Positions 44,271-53,844 of a stretch of 64,000 nucleotides of DNA are shown piece by piece. Source of the DNA: PALSA-600 sp963842335. Its GTDB lineage: Bacteria; Actinomycetota; Thermoleophilia; Gaiellales; Gaiellaceae. The stretch lies in NCBI GenBank assembly GCA_963842335.1, contig CAWJGF010000020.1, forward strand, positions 62,001 through 126,000, given 5' to 3'. The notes under the pieces were generated by a model. That model worked only from the letters and a program-made list of their open reading frames with translations, made no database searches and was not told the origin of the DNA. Each line of letters starts with the position of its first letter. The stretch's first letter is position 1. Position numbers and translations under genes: made by a program.

Positions 44271-45545
44271 GTGTCACCGAAGCCGGTCGTCCTCGTCGTG
44301 ATCGACGGCCTGACGCCCGCCATGTTCGAGGCCGCCGACACACCCGCGCTGCGATTTCTCGCCGAGCACGGTGACTACCGACGCGCCACCTCGACGTTCC
44401 CTTCGCTCACTCCCGTCTGTCTCTCGTCGATCGCGACGGGAACCCATCCTGACGTGCACGAGATCCCGCATCTCGTGTGGTGGCATCGCGGCGAGCGCCG
44501 CCTCGTCGAGTACGGCTCGTCGTTCGGTGCGGTCCGCGCGGCCGGGATCGCCCGCTCGCTCCGCGATACGGTGATCGACCTGAATGCGAAGCACCTGGGC
44601 CGGCGCGCGGAGACGATCTACGAAGCGCTCGAAGACGCGGGGCTGACGACCGCGGCGATCAACATCACGTGCTACCGCGGACGCCACCGTCACCTGCCGA
44701 TCATCCCCGGTGTGCCGGCCGTGTACGGCCCCAAGCGATTCTTCTTCTTCTCGCTCTACGAGAGCGACCGCACCGGTGCTCCGCTCGCGGTGCGCAACCG
44801 CGCGCTCGGCTCGATCGATGCCTACGCCGCCGCGGTCGGCCGTTGGCTCGTCACGCGCGACGGGTTCGACCTCCTCGTGCATTACCTGCCCGACTACGAC
44901 TTCGCCTCCCACGCTTCCGGCCCCGACAGCGCCTACGAGGCGCTCGCGCGCAGCGACTCAGCGATCGCCGCGCTGATGGACGCCGCGGGTGGCCCGGACG
45001 CGTTCCTCGAACGCTACGCGGTCGTCGTCTGCTCCGACCACGGTCAATCGCACGTCGAGCGGACGGCGCGCCTTGACGTCGGCGACGACCTCGTCACTGC
45101 ATCGAACCGCGCCGCGATGGTCTACACCGACGAGCCGCGCCGCGTGGCGGAGCTCCTCGATGCGGAGCCCTCGGCCGGCATCGTTCTCTTCTCCGAGGAT
45201 GGTCGAGCCGTGGCGCGCCGCGACGGGGACGAAGACCTTGCCCTGCTCGACGAGGTCCCGGACGGACGTGTGCGCGCGGCTGCCGCGCTCGCCAATCCCA
45301 ACTCGGGCGAGGTGCTCGTCTCGGCCGCGCCCGGGTGGGAGTTCGACGACCTTGCCGGCCGGCATCATCACGGCGGGGGCAGCCACGGGTCCCTCGAGCT
45401 GGCCGACTCGGAGGTGCCGATGCTGACCGTCGGGCTCGGCGCCCCGCCTGCGTCGATCACCGGCATCAAGGCGCTGGTCGCCGCGCACTTCGGTGTCGAG
45501 GTGCGAGCTACCGTCCCCACGACCGAGGGAACCCGGGCGGCGTGA
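44271..45545 (+). CDS. Alkaline phosphatase superfamily phosphodiesterase/nucleotide pyrophosphatase
   Basis: A 424-residue hydrolase of the type I phosphodiesterase/nucleotide pyrophosphatase group. Metal and nucleophile motifs: VVLVVIDGLTPAMF (first Asp), TSTFPSLTPVCLSSIATGTH (nucleophile Thr), HYLPDYDFASHASGPDSAYE (Asp and His), VVVCSDHGQSHVERTARLDV (Asp-His) and FDDLAGRHHHGGGSHGSLEL (last His). It has no signal peptide, so it is probably cytoplasmic. GTG start. The physiological phosphodiester is unknown. Followed by a GTGA-overlapping small gene. Confidence 0.88.
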   Translation: MSPKPVVLVVIDGLTPAMFEAADTPALRFLAEHGDYRRATSTFPSLTPVCLSSIATGTHPDVHEIPHLVWWHRGERRLVEYGSSFGAVRAAGIARSLRDTVIDLNAKHLGRRAETIYEALEDAGLTTAAINITCYRGRHRHLPIIPGVPAVYGPKRFFFFSLYESDRTGAPLAVRNRALGSIDAYAAAVGRWLVTRDGFDLLVHYLPDYDFASHASGPDSAYEALARSDSAIAALMDAAGGPDAFLERYAVVVCSDHGQSHVERTARLDVGDDLVTASNRAAMVYTDEPRRVAELLDAEPSAGIVLFSEDGRAVARRDGDEDLALLDEVPDGRVRAAAALANPNSGEVLVSAAPGWEFDDLAGRHHHGGGSHGSLELADSEVPMLTVGLGAPPASITGIKALVAAHFGVEVRATVPTTEGTRAA

Positions 45546-45883
45546 GCGGGCGTTTGGCGGCAGAGGTGCTTGCGCTCCCGGTACGCCTGCACGGCATTCA
45601 GCTCGGCAGGCCCGTCGAGGCGCTGCTCGACCCGTCGGTCGACCGTCTGCTCGGCTTCGAGGTGGAGTGCGGCGACGGCGAGCACCGGTTTCTCCCCCTG
45701 TCGGTGGCCGACGTCGGCACCGACGCGATCACGATTGACTCGGCCCTGCAGCTGATCGACGAGCGCGAGCTCGACTGGTACCGCCGGCACACGCGACGTC
45801 TCTCGAGTCTCGGCTGCGCCGAGCCGTGGATCGGCGAGCACGGCGAGATCTACGACGCGCTGAAGATCGCATCGGAGGCCTGA
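45542..45883 (+). CDS. Small PRC-barrel-like protein
   Basis: A 113-residue protein whose first 75 residues match a PRC-barrel (RimM-like beta-barrel) pattern: ALPVRLHGIQLGRPVEALLD, then LLGFEVECGDGEHRFLPLSV and DVGTDAITIDSALQLI. A charged helical end follows (DERELDWYRRHTRRLSSLG). The GTG overlaps the stop of the phosphodiesterase, suggesting translational coupling. PRC barrels occur in photosynthetic reaction centre H subunits and RNA-processing proteins; the role here is unknown. The next 72 bases are intergenic. Confidence 0.65.
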   Translation: MSGRLAAEVLALPVRLHGIQLGRPVEALLDPSVDRLLGFEVECGDGEHRFLPLSVADVGTDAITIDSALQLIDERELDWYRRHTRRLSSLGCAEPWIGEHGEIYDALKIASEA

Positions 45884-45955
45884 TATGCGCGAGGCCGGAC
45901 GCCCAAGACCGAGCACCCAATCCACTTCACAACGCTGAACGGCTAGCCTCGCGAC

Positions 45956-46375
45956 GTGTCGGAGCCCACTTTCGCCGGCCGCACGGCGCGTGCGTTGCGC
46001 CGCCCGCACAACTGGATCCAGCTCGCGAAGTTCGGCGCCGTCGGTGCGAGTGGCTACATCCTCAACCTGGTGGTGTTCGCTGCGCTCCTCGGGTGGGGGG
46101 CGCACATCGCCGCCGCAATCTCCTTCGTCGTCGCTGCGGCGAGCAACTACTGGTGGAACCGACACTGGACGTTCGCCCAGTCGAAGGGCTCGGTCGGGGC
46201 CCAGGGCATGCGATTCTTCGTCGTCGCCCTGGTCGGGTTCGCCGTCAACCAGTTCTGGCTCTTTCTCTTCATCGACACATTCCACTGGCGAAAGGTCGTC
46301 TCGCAGGCGATCGCGATCGTGCTCGTCGTGCCGCTCAACTTCCTCGGCAACAAGCTCTGGAGCTTCCGCACGTGA
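45956..46375 (+). CDS. GtrA family membrane protein
   Basis: A 139-residue protein with four membrane helices in the GtrA arrangement: QLAKFGAVGASGYILNLVVF, AAISFVVAAASNYWWNRHWT with FAQSKGS (the NYxxNRxWTF motif), FFVVALVGFAVNQFWLFLFI and AIVLVVPLNFLGNKLWSF. GtrA proteins help translocate lipid-linked sugars for cell-surface glycosylation. Two polytopic glycosyltransferase-like genes follow, overlapping by GTGA, which supports a surface-polysaccharide or arabinan/mannan-type role. GTG start chosen from the family N-terminus. Confidence 0.88.
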   Translation: MSEPTFAGRTARALRRPHNWIQLAKFGAVGASGYILNLVVFAALLGWGAHIAAAISFVVAAASNYWWNRHWTFAQSKGSVGAQGMRFFVVALVGFAVNQFWLFLFIDTFHWRKVVSQAIAIVLVVPLNFLGNKLWSFRT

Positions 46376-48181
46376 GGCTCGCGGCCGCCGCATGCCTCGT
46401 GCTGCGCTCGCGCTCGTGCCGGCAGCGGCGGCCGGGACGGCCACGGACGACGACCGACGACGCGGGTCACCACGGTGACCAGCTCTGTCCTGATCTGCCC
46501 CCAACTCGGTCCCCGAGCCGCCGCTGCTCGCGTCGACGCCGACACACCACCTCGAAGCAGCAGGCCATCTCGCACTTCCTCGCCGATCACAAGGTCCACG
46601 ACTGGCTCGAGCGCTACCCGCCGAGCCCGACGACCGACGCGACGTACGCGCAGGGCATCTGGACGGTCAACGTCTGGTCCGGCGCGGCGGGTGAGGTCGC
46701 GACCGGGCTCGTCGACGATGCCACAGGCACCGTGACCGAGGCGTGGACCGGGCCACAGGTCGCGTGGAAGATGGCCCGCGGCTACCCCGGCGCCTTCGGC
46801 GGCGCGAAGATCAACAGCTATCCGGTGTGGCTCGGCTTCTGCGCCGTCTTCCTGCTCGGGCTCATCGACTGGAGACGCCCGTTCTCGCTGCGCAATGCCG
46901 ATCTGCTCGTGCTGCTCTCGTTGTCGGCATCGCTGTGGTTCTTCAACCGCGGCAACGTCTTCGCCGCGATGCCCCTCGCCTATCCGCCGCTCGGCTGGCT
47001 GCTGGTGCGCTGCGCCTGGATCGCCCGCAGCGACCGGCCGACGCGAGGGGCGGCCGTTTGGCCCGTCTGGGTGCTCGCCGCCGCAACGGTGTTTCTCGCC
47101 GGCTTCCGCGTCGGCTTGAACGTGCAGGCGTCCAACGTGATCGATGTCGGTTACTCCGGGTGTGATCGGCGCCGATCGCATCGTCCACGGAACCGACCCG
47201 TACGGGCACTTTCCGCAGGAGGGCTCTCTGCCGAAATGCGGGCCGGCGGATGCCGACGGGGAGGTGCGCGATCGCGTCCAGCCGAACGGCAGGTGCGAGA
47301 CCGCGAACCCACTCGGTGACACGTACGGCCCCGTCTCCTACCTGGCCTACATCCCCGGGTATCTCGCGTTCGGCTGGAGCCACAAGTGGGACAGCCTTCC
47401 GGCCGTGCACGCGACGTCGATCCTGTTCGACCTGCTCGCGCTCATCGGCCTCGCACTCGTCGGCCGGCGCCTCGGCGGACCACGACTCGGCGCGACGCTC
47501 GCATTCGCGTGGGCCGCGTGGCCGTTCACGCAATACGCATCGAGCTCGAACACGAACGATTCGATCATGCCGGTGCTGCTCGTGTTCGGCTTTCTCGCGC
47601 TGACGAGCGACCTCGCGCGCGGCGCTGCGGTTGCGGTCTCGGGCTGGACGAAGTTCGCAACGCTTCTGCTGCTGCCGTTCTGGTCGGGCTACCCCGAGGC
47701 GCGGCGGCCGCGGCACATCATGCTGACCTTGCTCGGATTCGCGCTTGCGACGACGATCGTGTTCTTCGTGCTCTTCCTCGAGCCGTCGCCCGCGCACGCC
47801 GCCCGCGTGTTCTTCGACCGCACCGTGCGGTTCCAGGTGGGTCGCGATTCGCCGTTCTCGCTCTGGGACTGGCGCCAGTACCACGCCCGCGGCCTGCCCG
47901 ACCTGCACATCGTCCAGCAACTCCTGCAGGCGGCGCTCGTTCTCGGCGCGCTCGCGCTCGGCTGGTGGCCGCGCCGGCGGTCGCCGCTGCGCATGGCCGC
48001 CCTCACTGCGGTGTTGCTCGTCGGCTTCGAGCTCGTGCTGACGCACTGGTCGTACCTGTATCTCCCGTGGTTCTTCCCATTCGTCGCCATGGCGCTCGTG
48101 GGGCAACTCCCCGGCGCGCCGAAGCCCGAGACAATTGCCGTCCCGGATGTCGAGCAGACCACCACGCTCGTCTCGGTCTGA
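46372..48181 (+). CDS. Polytopic GT87/DUF2029-like glycosyltransferase with N-terminal PepSY-like domain, frameshifted
   Basis: Starts with GTG overlapping the GtrA stop, and opens with a signal-like RLAAAACLVLA. Two or three breaks in 46400-46545 follow. The soluble part, ISHFLADHKVHDWLERYPPS then IWTVNVWSGAAGEVATGLVD and VTEAWTGPQVAWKMARGYPG, looks PepSY-like. About nine helices follow; a break near 47158 separates NVIDVGYSG from GADRIVHGTDPYGHFPQEGS, the GT87-like acceptor loop (DPYG). The last part is DSIMPVLLVFGFLALTSDLA to LTHWSYLYLPWFFPFVAMAL. Such enzymes add sugars from polyprenyl-phosphate donors outside the membrane; substrate unknown. Confidence 0.75.
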
Positions 48182-49302
48182 GCTCGGCGCGATCGGGACG
48201 GGGGCGGCCGCCGGGCTGTTCCTCGTCTGCTGGGGCCTCGTCCACCGCTTCTTCTGGGCCCACGGGCAAATCGTCGACTGGCCGACGTACTTCCAGTACG
48301 GCGATGCAATCGTCCATCACGGGCTCGTGCCGTACCGTGACTTCGCAGTCGAGTACCCGCCGGGAGCGCTACCCGTCTTCGCGTTGCCGTCGCTCGTCGG
48401 CGACTATCCCTCGAGCTTCGCGTGGCTCATGGCGGCGTGCGGGGTCGCGCTCGTCGTCGTGGTCGGCACGATCCGTCGCGAGGCTGCGTTCTACGTCGCC
48501 CTGGCGCCCGTGCTGGCCGGCTCGCTGATCCTGTCGCGGTTCGACCTCTGGCCGGCGCTGCTCACGACCGCGGCCCTGGCCGCGCTGCTGCGCGAACGGC
48601 ACGCACTCGGCTGGGCGTTGCTCGGTGCCGCCGTGGCGGCGAAGCTGTGGCCGCTCGTGCTGGTGCCGCTCGCGCTCGTCTGGTCGGTGCGCCGGGGCAA
48701 TCGGCGGGCGCCGCTCGCCGGTCTTGCCGTCGTCGCAGCAGTGGCTCTGCCCTTCGCCGTCGTCGCGCCGCGAGGGCTCTGGTCGAGCCTCGCGGGGCAG
48801 CTGTCGCGGCCGTTGCAGATCGAAAGCCTCGGCGCAGCGATCTTCACGACCTTCGGCCACCCGCGGGTCATCACAACACACGGCTCCCAGAACATCGCGG
48901 GCCACGGCGCCGTCGCCGCGACATTCGCGTTCCTGCAGATCGCGGTGCTCGTCGCGCTCTGGTTCGGCTTTGCGCGCGGGCCCAGTCACGCGCGAGCGGT
49001 TCCTGCGGTTCGCCGCCGCGTGCGTCTGTGCGTTCATTGCCTTCGGCAAGGTCCTGTCGCCCCAATTCCTGCTCTGGCTGATCCCGCTGGTGCCGCTCGT
49101 CGTCGGCCGCCGCGGCCTCGCAGCGGTCGCGCTCCTGACGACGGCGCTCCTGCTGACGCAGGTCTGGTTTCCCCAGCGCTACTTCGACTACGCCGGCCCG
49201 TTCCACCTCGCCTGGGTCGTCCTGCTGCGCGATCTCGTGCTCGTGGTCCTGGTCGGAGTGCTTGCATTCCCATACCGGCCGCGGGTTGCGGGGTCCGCTT
49301 GA
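48147..49302 (+). CDS. Polytopic GT87/DUF2029-like mannosyltransferase homologue, one frameshift
   Basis: A roughly 385-residue membrane glycosyltransferase with about ten helices. The GT87-type loop is VDWPTYFQYGDAIVHHGLVP followed by YRDFAVEYPPGALPVFALPS (Y-DF-EYPP-LP). It continues LILSRFDLWPALLTTAALAA and GAAVAAKLWPLVLVPLALVW, typical of this family. A break near 48985 precedes RFLRFAAACVCAFIAFGKVL and SPQFLLWLIPLVPLVVG (the QFLLWLxPL motif). The ATG overlaps the previous gene by 35 bases. Partner of the preceding gene and GtrA in surface glycan assembly; inference. Confidence 0.8.
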
Positions 49303-49357
49303 ATGCATCACATTCCGACAGCCATCAGTTGAGGAATCGACCCTGGGGAGGGACCGA

Positions 49358-50897
49358 ATGGCCCGCACACCGCTGGCGCAGGCGCTCGAAGACGCGGCTG
49401 GAAAGCTCGCGAAGGATGACGGCCAGACGACGCGCCGCGGGCTCCTGCGGGGAGTCGGCGCGACTCTTGCCGGTGCGGCGCTCGCCGGGCGGTTCGCCGG
49501 CCCGGTCCTCGCGGCCGGCCGAAGTACGCCTCGGATCGCAGTCATCGGCGCGGGGCTCGCAGGCCTCACGTGCGCCTATCGCCTGCAGCAGGGCGGGCTG
49601 ATTTCGCGACGTCTACGAGGCATCGCCGCGAATCGGCGGCCGCTGTTACACCGGCCGCGGAGACTTCGCAGACGGGCAGATCTACGAGCACGGCGGGGAG
49701 CTGATCGACAGCGGGCACAAGGCCCTGCGCGACCTTGCCGGGGAGCTCGGCCTGCAGCTCGACAACCTGTTGAAGGCGGAGACGAAAGGCACCGAGGAGC
49801 TCGGCTACTTCTTCGGCAAGCCGTACACGTTCGCGCAGATGACTTCCGACTTTCAGCCGGTGCTCACTCAAATGGCGCAGGACGTCAAGGACGCGGGCTA
49901 CCCGACGCTCTACAACTCGAACACGCCGCGCGGTGTGGAGCTCGACCACATGTCGGTCTACGACTACATCGAGCGCTACGTCCCGGGCGGTCATCGCTCC
50001 CCGCTCGGTGCGCTTCTGGATGTCGCGTACAACATCGAGTACGGCGCCGAGACGAACGTCCAGTCGTCGCTGAACCTGCTCTACCTGATCGGCTTCTCGA
50101 AGCCGAACACCTTCACGATCTTCGGCGACTCCGACGAGAAGTTCCACATCAACGGCGGGAACGACCAGGTGCCGACGCTCCTGGCCGCGAAGCTGGCGTC
50201 GCAGATCACTGCGAACACCCCATTGTCGGCGATCAGGCAGAAGCCCGACGGGACGTACAAGCTGACGCTGCAGAACGGAGCGGGCGCGTTCGACAAGGTC
50301 TACGACCACGTCGTGCTGGCGCTGCCGTTCTCGATTCTCCGCTCGGCGGTCGACTTCTCACAGGCCGGTTTCAACGACGTCAAGACGATCGCGATCAACG
50401 AAGAGGGCATGGGGACGAACTCGAAGTTCCACCTGCAGTTCACGTCGCGGTTCTGGCGCGATCAGGGCTGCACCGGTGAGACCTACTCGGACCGCGGCTA
50501 CCAGAACACGTGGGAGGTCTCGCGGGCGCAGGACGGGGCCAGCGGGCTGCTCTCCTGGTACACGGGCGGCAACGAGGGAGTCGCGGTCGGGAACGGCACA
50601 CCGCAGTCGCAGGCGAAGGCATTCCTCAAGCAGATCGAGCCGGTGCTGCCCGGTGCGACCGCGAAGTGGAACGGCCGGGTGACACGCGACTACTGGACCG
50701 GCTACCAGTGGACGAAGGGCTCGTATTCGTTCTGGAAGGTCGGCCAGTACACGCGGTTCGTCGGTGCGGAGGCCGAGCGCTCGGCCAACTGCTACTTCTG
50801 CGGCGAGCACACGTCGATCGACTTCCAGGGCTACCTGAACGGAGCCGTCGACACCGGCGAGACCGCGGCGAAGCAAGTCATTCGCCGCGCCACCTGA
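49358..50897 (+). CDS. Tat-exported flavin monoamine oxidase family protein, one frameshift
   Basis: About 513 residues. The N-terminus carries a twin-arginine signal: TTRRGLLRGVGATLAGAALA, then FAGPVLAAG. The Rossmann FAD motif is PRIAVIGAGLAGLTCAYRLQ; after a break near 49600 the frame continues IGGRCYTGRGDFADGQIYEH with the usual GGR motif. C-terminal FAD contacts are VGAEAERSANCYFCGEHTSI followed by GYLNGAVDTGETAAKQVI. ATG with GGGGAGGG upstream. It would oxidise an amine or amino acid outside the membrane, giving H2O2 and ammonia; the substrate is unknown. Confidence 0.87.
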
Positions 50898-50919
50898 GCG
50901 ACGATTCAGCGAGCCGGCG

Positions 50920-51684
50920 TCAGTCGACGTCGACGCGGACGGCCGTGCACGAGGTCGCGCGGCCGTCCGCGGTGCACTCGACGAGCGCGCCCTCGATCCG
51001 GACATCCCCGGTTGCAGGCTCGAGGCGGGTCGGCATCCCGGTGACAAACCGCTTGATGGCGTTGTGCTCGTCGCTCCCGATCACCGAGTCGTGTGGGCCG
51101 GTCATCCCGGCATCGGTGATCGCGGCCGTTCCTCCGGCCAGCACACGCGCATCGCTCGTCTGCACGTGCGTGTGCGTCCCGAGCACAGCAGTCGCGCGGC
51201 CGTCGAGATAGCGCGCAAGCGCGACCTTCTCGCTCGTCGCCTCGGCGTGGAAGTCGACGACCACGATGGGGGTCGAGCGCTTCGCTTCGGCAACGAGCCG
51301 GTCGGCGGCGAGGAACGGGCTCTCGAATGGCATCAGCGAGAAGATCCCGAGCAGGTTGATCACAGCCACGCCGTCGTGGATGCAAAGGCCGACACCCGGC
51401 GTCTGCGGGGAGAGATTCGCCGGCCGGAGGACGCGGTCGGTCCCCGAGAGATACGGCGCGAAGCCGGGCTGGCCCCATGTCCAGTTGCCGAGCGTGACCA
51501 CATCGGCGCCGCTCGCCAGGATCTTGTCCGCCAGCTTCGCCGTGATCCCGCGCCCGGCGGCGGCGTTCTCACCGTTGACGATGCAGAAGTCGGCGGCGAG
51601 CTCGTCGCGGAGCCCCGGCAGTCTCGTCTCGACGGCACGGCGTCCGGGTGCGCCGAACACGTCGGCGACGAAGAGGATGCGCAT
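50920..51684 (-). CDS. YmdB-like metallophosphoesterase with His68 replaced by Trp
   Basis: A 254-residue member of the YmdB (TIGR00282) family, binuclear-metal phosphodiesterases acting on 2',3'-cyclic nucleotides. Metal ligands are MRILFVADVFG (Asp8), CIVNGENAAAGRG (Glu-Asn), VVVDFHAEATSEKVAL (His) and AVLGTHTHVQTSDA (two His). The motif GNHTWD is here GNWTWGQ: residue 68, the catalytic acid in relatives, is Trp (codon 51481-51483). The rest is well kept, with VRIEGALVECTADGRATSCT near the end. The protein may be inactive, altered in specificity, or a binding protein. Confidence 0.88.
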   Translation of the reverse strand: MRILFVADVFGAPGRRAVETRLPGLRDELAADFCIVNGENAAAGRGITAKLADKILASGADVVTLGNWTWGQPGFAPYLSGTDRVLRPANLSPQTPGVGLCIHDGVAVINLLGIFSLMPFESPFLAADRLVAEAKRSTPIVVVDFHAEATSEKVALARYLDGRATAVLGTHTHVQTSDARVLAGGTAAITDAGMTGPHDSVIGSDEHNAIKRFVTGMPTRLEPATGDVRIEGALVECTADGRATSCTAVRVDVD

Positions 51685-51693
51685 CCTTCGTTA

Positions 51694-52623
51694 CTAGTTG
51701 AGGAGCGTCGCGGAGGGATGCACCTCGACGACGACGTGGTTCCCGGAGTCGTTCGTGTAGTGCGCGAGGGCCTGGCTCTCGGCGTGCGAGAAGTCGACGA
51801 TCGATCCGAGCTTGGAGCCGGCCGCGGTCAGGGATGAGCCCACGACGAGCGACGGGTCGACGCGCACGTGCGACACCGAGACGACGAGTGACGGCGCGAC
51901 GGTCGGCTGAATGTCGATGCGCGAACCGTAGTCACGGTCGTTCAGCGTGACGTTGTCGATCGCGACGATCGTGCCGTCAACCGGCGAGTACACATCCGTG
52001 CCTGCCGCTGCGCCGATGTCGATCGCGGAGGATCCGGGGCCGACGCCACCGGGAAGCTGGTACCAGTGCGGCCGGCCCGACGAGCCGCCGATCACGGAAT
52101 GCACGAGCCGGCGCAAGAGCCCCTGGTTGGACTGGGTGCCGAGCGGCGCGAGCGCAAGCGCTCCTTCAGATCCGCCCTGGTAGCCGATCGCCGTCACGCG
52201 GCTCTGGCTGATCGGCAGCTGCAGGTGCAGCGTGCCCATCCGGGCGACGATCTCCGGCTGCGGTGGGCCTGCCGGCAGGAGCCGTGAGGCGCTGGCCGGC
52301 GCGGGTACGGCGGCCGGCCGGCCGGAGCCGCCGAACGCGGACAGGAGCAGCGTCACGAGCGCCACGAGGGCGATTGCGGACAGAACGGCGAGACGGCGAA
52401 GTCGCCGCTCGCGCTCCAGGTGCCGGCGACGCATCGTCTGGGCGCGCCGGTTGGTACCCGGGGGCGGCATCCCGGGCACCGTAGCGAACGATTCAGGGGG
52501 GATCAACCGAGGGCCGCGGCGCGGTGGGCGTACCTCCTCCTCCCAGAGCGGGGCCGGGTCGAGCGCCAGGTTCCCCTCGACGCCGAACGACCAATCCCAG
52601 TCGGGGGGCCTGAGACTCACCAC
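51694..52623 (-). CDS. M23 peptidase-like (LytM-fold) membrane-anchored protein, probably non-catalytic
   Basis: About 309 residues with a GTG start (52621-52623) that gives the conserved-looking N-terminus SLRPPDWDWSFGVEGNLALD; an ATG 66 codons in is an alternative. A single helix LAVLSAIALVALVTLLLSAF anchors it, preceded by a basic RRRHLERERRLRR. The outer domain reads SSAIDIGAAAGTDVYSPVDG, TIVAIDNVTLNDRDYGSRID and VSVSHVRVDPSLVVGSSLTA, the LytM/M23 pattern; but the first zinc-ligand HxxxD His is absent (SSAIDIG). This suggests a regulator of cell-wall hydrolases. The divergent AI-2E gene is 21 bases away. Confidence 0.78.
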   Translation of the reverse strand: MVSLRPPDWDWSFGVEGNLALDPAPLWEEEVRPPRRGPRLIPPESFATVPGMPPPGTNRRAQTMRRRHLERERRLRRLAVLSAIALVALVTLLLSAFGGSGRPAAVPAPASASRLLPAGPPQPEIVARMGTLHLQLPISQSRVTAIGYQGGSEGALALAPLGTQSNQGLLRRLVHSVIGGSSGRPHWYQLPGGVGPGSSAIDIGAAAGTDVYSPVDGTIVAIDNVTLNDRDYGSRIDIQPTVAPSLVVSVSHVRVDPSLVVGSSLTAAGSKLGSIVDFSHAESQALAHYTNDSGNHVVVEVHPSATLLN

Positions 52624-52644
52624 GCGGGCTGTAGCATCGGCGCT

Positions 52645-53844
52645 GTGAGCGCCCCGGCCCGTCCGCCGCGGATCGAGGTCCCGCGCTGGATCCAACTCGT
52701 CCTGCTGCCGCTGCTGCTCGTGCTTGCGTGGATCGTCGCGAACGCGGCCGCTCATGTCGTCTTTCTCTTCGTGGTGGCTGCGCTCGTCGCCTTGCTGCTC
52801 GACCCGATCGTGCTCGCGCTCCAGCGGGTCCGCCTTCCACGCGGCCTCTCGGTCGCGCTCGTGTACCTGAGCTTTGCGGTGGCGCTTGGGTTGATCATCC
52901 TGGCGGTCACGACCGCGGTCGTCGGTCAGACGAAGACGGCGGCGACGAGGTTCAACGACTACTTCACGAATGGTCACGGCCCGGCCGGACAGACGTCGGC
53001 CGACCGCGACGTCGACCGGCTGCAGCAATGGCTCAATACCCATCGCCTGAAGTCGGTCGACGTGCAGAAACGCGGGCACAATCTGGTGCGCCAGATCCGC
53101 CGGCGCGATGTCGGCCATTACACGAGCCGGATCGTGACGTTCGTCGAGGGCGCCGCGATCTCGATCGGCAAGACGCTCTTCGCCGCCGTCCTGCTCCTGG
53201 TGGTCTCGATCTACATGCTGCTCGACATGCAGCGGCTCGGGCGCGCGGTCGACCGTCGATTCCCTCCGCGACCAGGCGAGCGTCCGCTCCTGCGTAGCAT
53301 CGAGCACGCACTCGCGGCGTATGTCCGCGGCCAGGCGGCACTGTCGCTGATCATCGGCACGAGCGCCGGAGTGGGGCTGTGGATCCTGTCGGCGGTCGGG
53401 CTCCTGCCGAACGGGCAGCAGTACGCCCTGCTGTTCGGCGCGTGGGTCGCGGTGACGGAGATCATCCCGTACCTCGGCCCGTGGCTTGGCGCGATCCCGC
53501 CGACGATCTACGCGCTCGTCGTGCACCCGATCTCCGCCGTCTGGGTGATCCTGCTCTTCCTCGGGCTGCATCAGATCGAGGGTCATGTCGTGGTGCCGAA
53601 GGTGATGGGGAACGCCCTACGGCTCCATCCCCTGCTCGTGATCTTCGGCCTCGCGACGGGCGCCGAGGTCTACGGCTTGCCGGGCGCGCTGATCGCACTG
53701 CCGCTGCTCGCTGTCGCCCGTGCCATCTGGGAGTTCTTCGTCGACCGCATCCGATTCGAGTCGTGGTCGGGCAGCGAGCCCAGTGCGGTCGACGTCGACA
53801 TCGACGTTGGCGAGCCACCCGCCGCGCGTACCCTTCGGCCGTGA
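52645..53844 (+). CDS. AI-2E family transporter (PerM/TqsA-like)
   Basis: A 399-residue membrane protein with the seven-to-eight helix pattern of the AI-2E/PerM family. GTG start. Paired N-terminal helices are WIQLVLLPLLLVLAWIVANA and AAHVVFLFVVAALVALLLDP; the extracellular linker 90-170 is followed by LFAAVLLLVVSIYMLLDMQR. The family motifs are YVRGQAALSLIIGTSAGVGL, FGAWVAVTEIIPYLGPWLGA with IPP, and FLGLHQIEGHVVVPKVMGNA then LRLHPLLVIFGLATGAEVYG. Members export small molecules or ions; the substrate is not known here. The stop overlaps hemB GTG. Confidence 0.9.
   Translation: MSAPARPPRIEVPRWIQLVLLPLLLVLAWIVANAAAHVVFLFVVAALVALLLDPIVLALQRVRLPRGLSVALVYLSFAVALGLIILAVTTAVVGQTKTAATRFNDYFTNGHGPAGQTSADRDVDRLQQWLNTHRLKSVDVQKRGHNLVRQIRRRDVGHYTSRIVTFVEGAAISIGKTLFAAVLLLVVSIYMLLDMQRLGRAVDRRFPPRPGERPLLRSIEHALAAYVRGQAALSLIIGTSAGVGLWILSAVGLLPNGQQYALLFGAWVAVTEIIPYLGPWLGAIPPTIYALVVHPISAVWVILLFLGLHQIEGHVVVPKVMGNALRLHPLLVIFGLATGAEVYGLPGALIALPLLAVARAIWEFFVDRIRFESWSGSEPSAVDVDIDVGEPPAARTLRP

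Noticed and set aside
46372..49302. Two separate functional halves of one glycosyltransferase
   Set aside because: Each has its own full set of helices and the second has its own GT87-like EYPP loop, so they are two genes in tandem.
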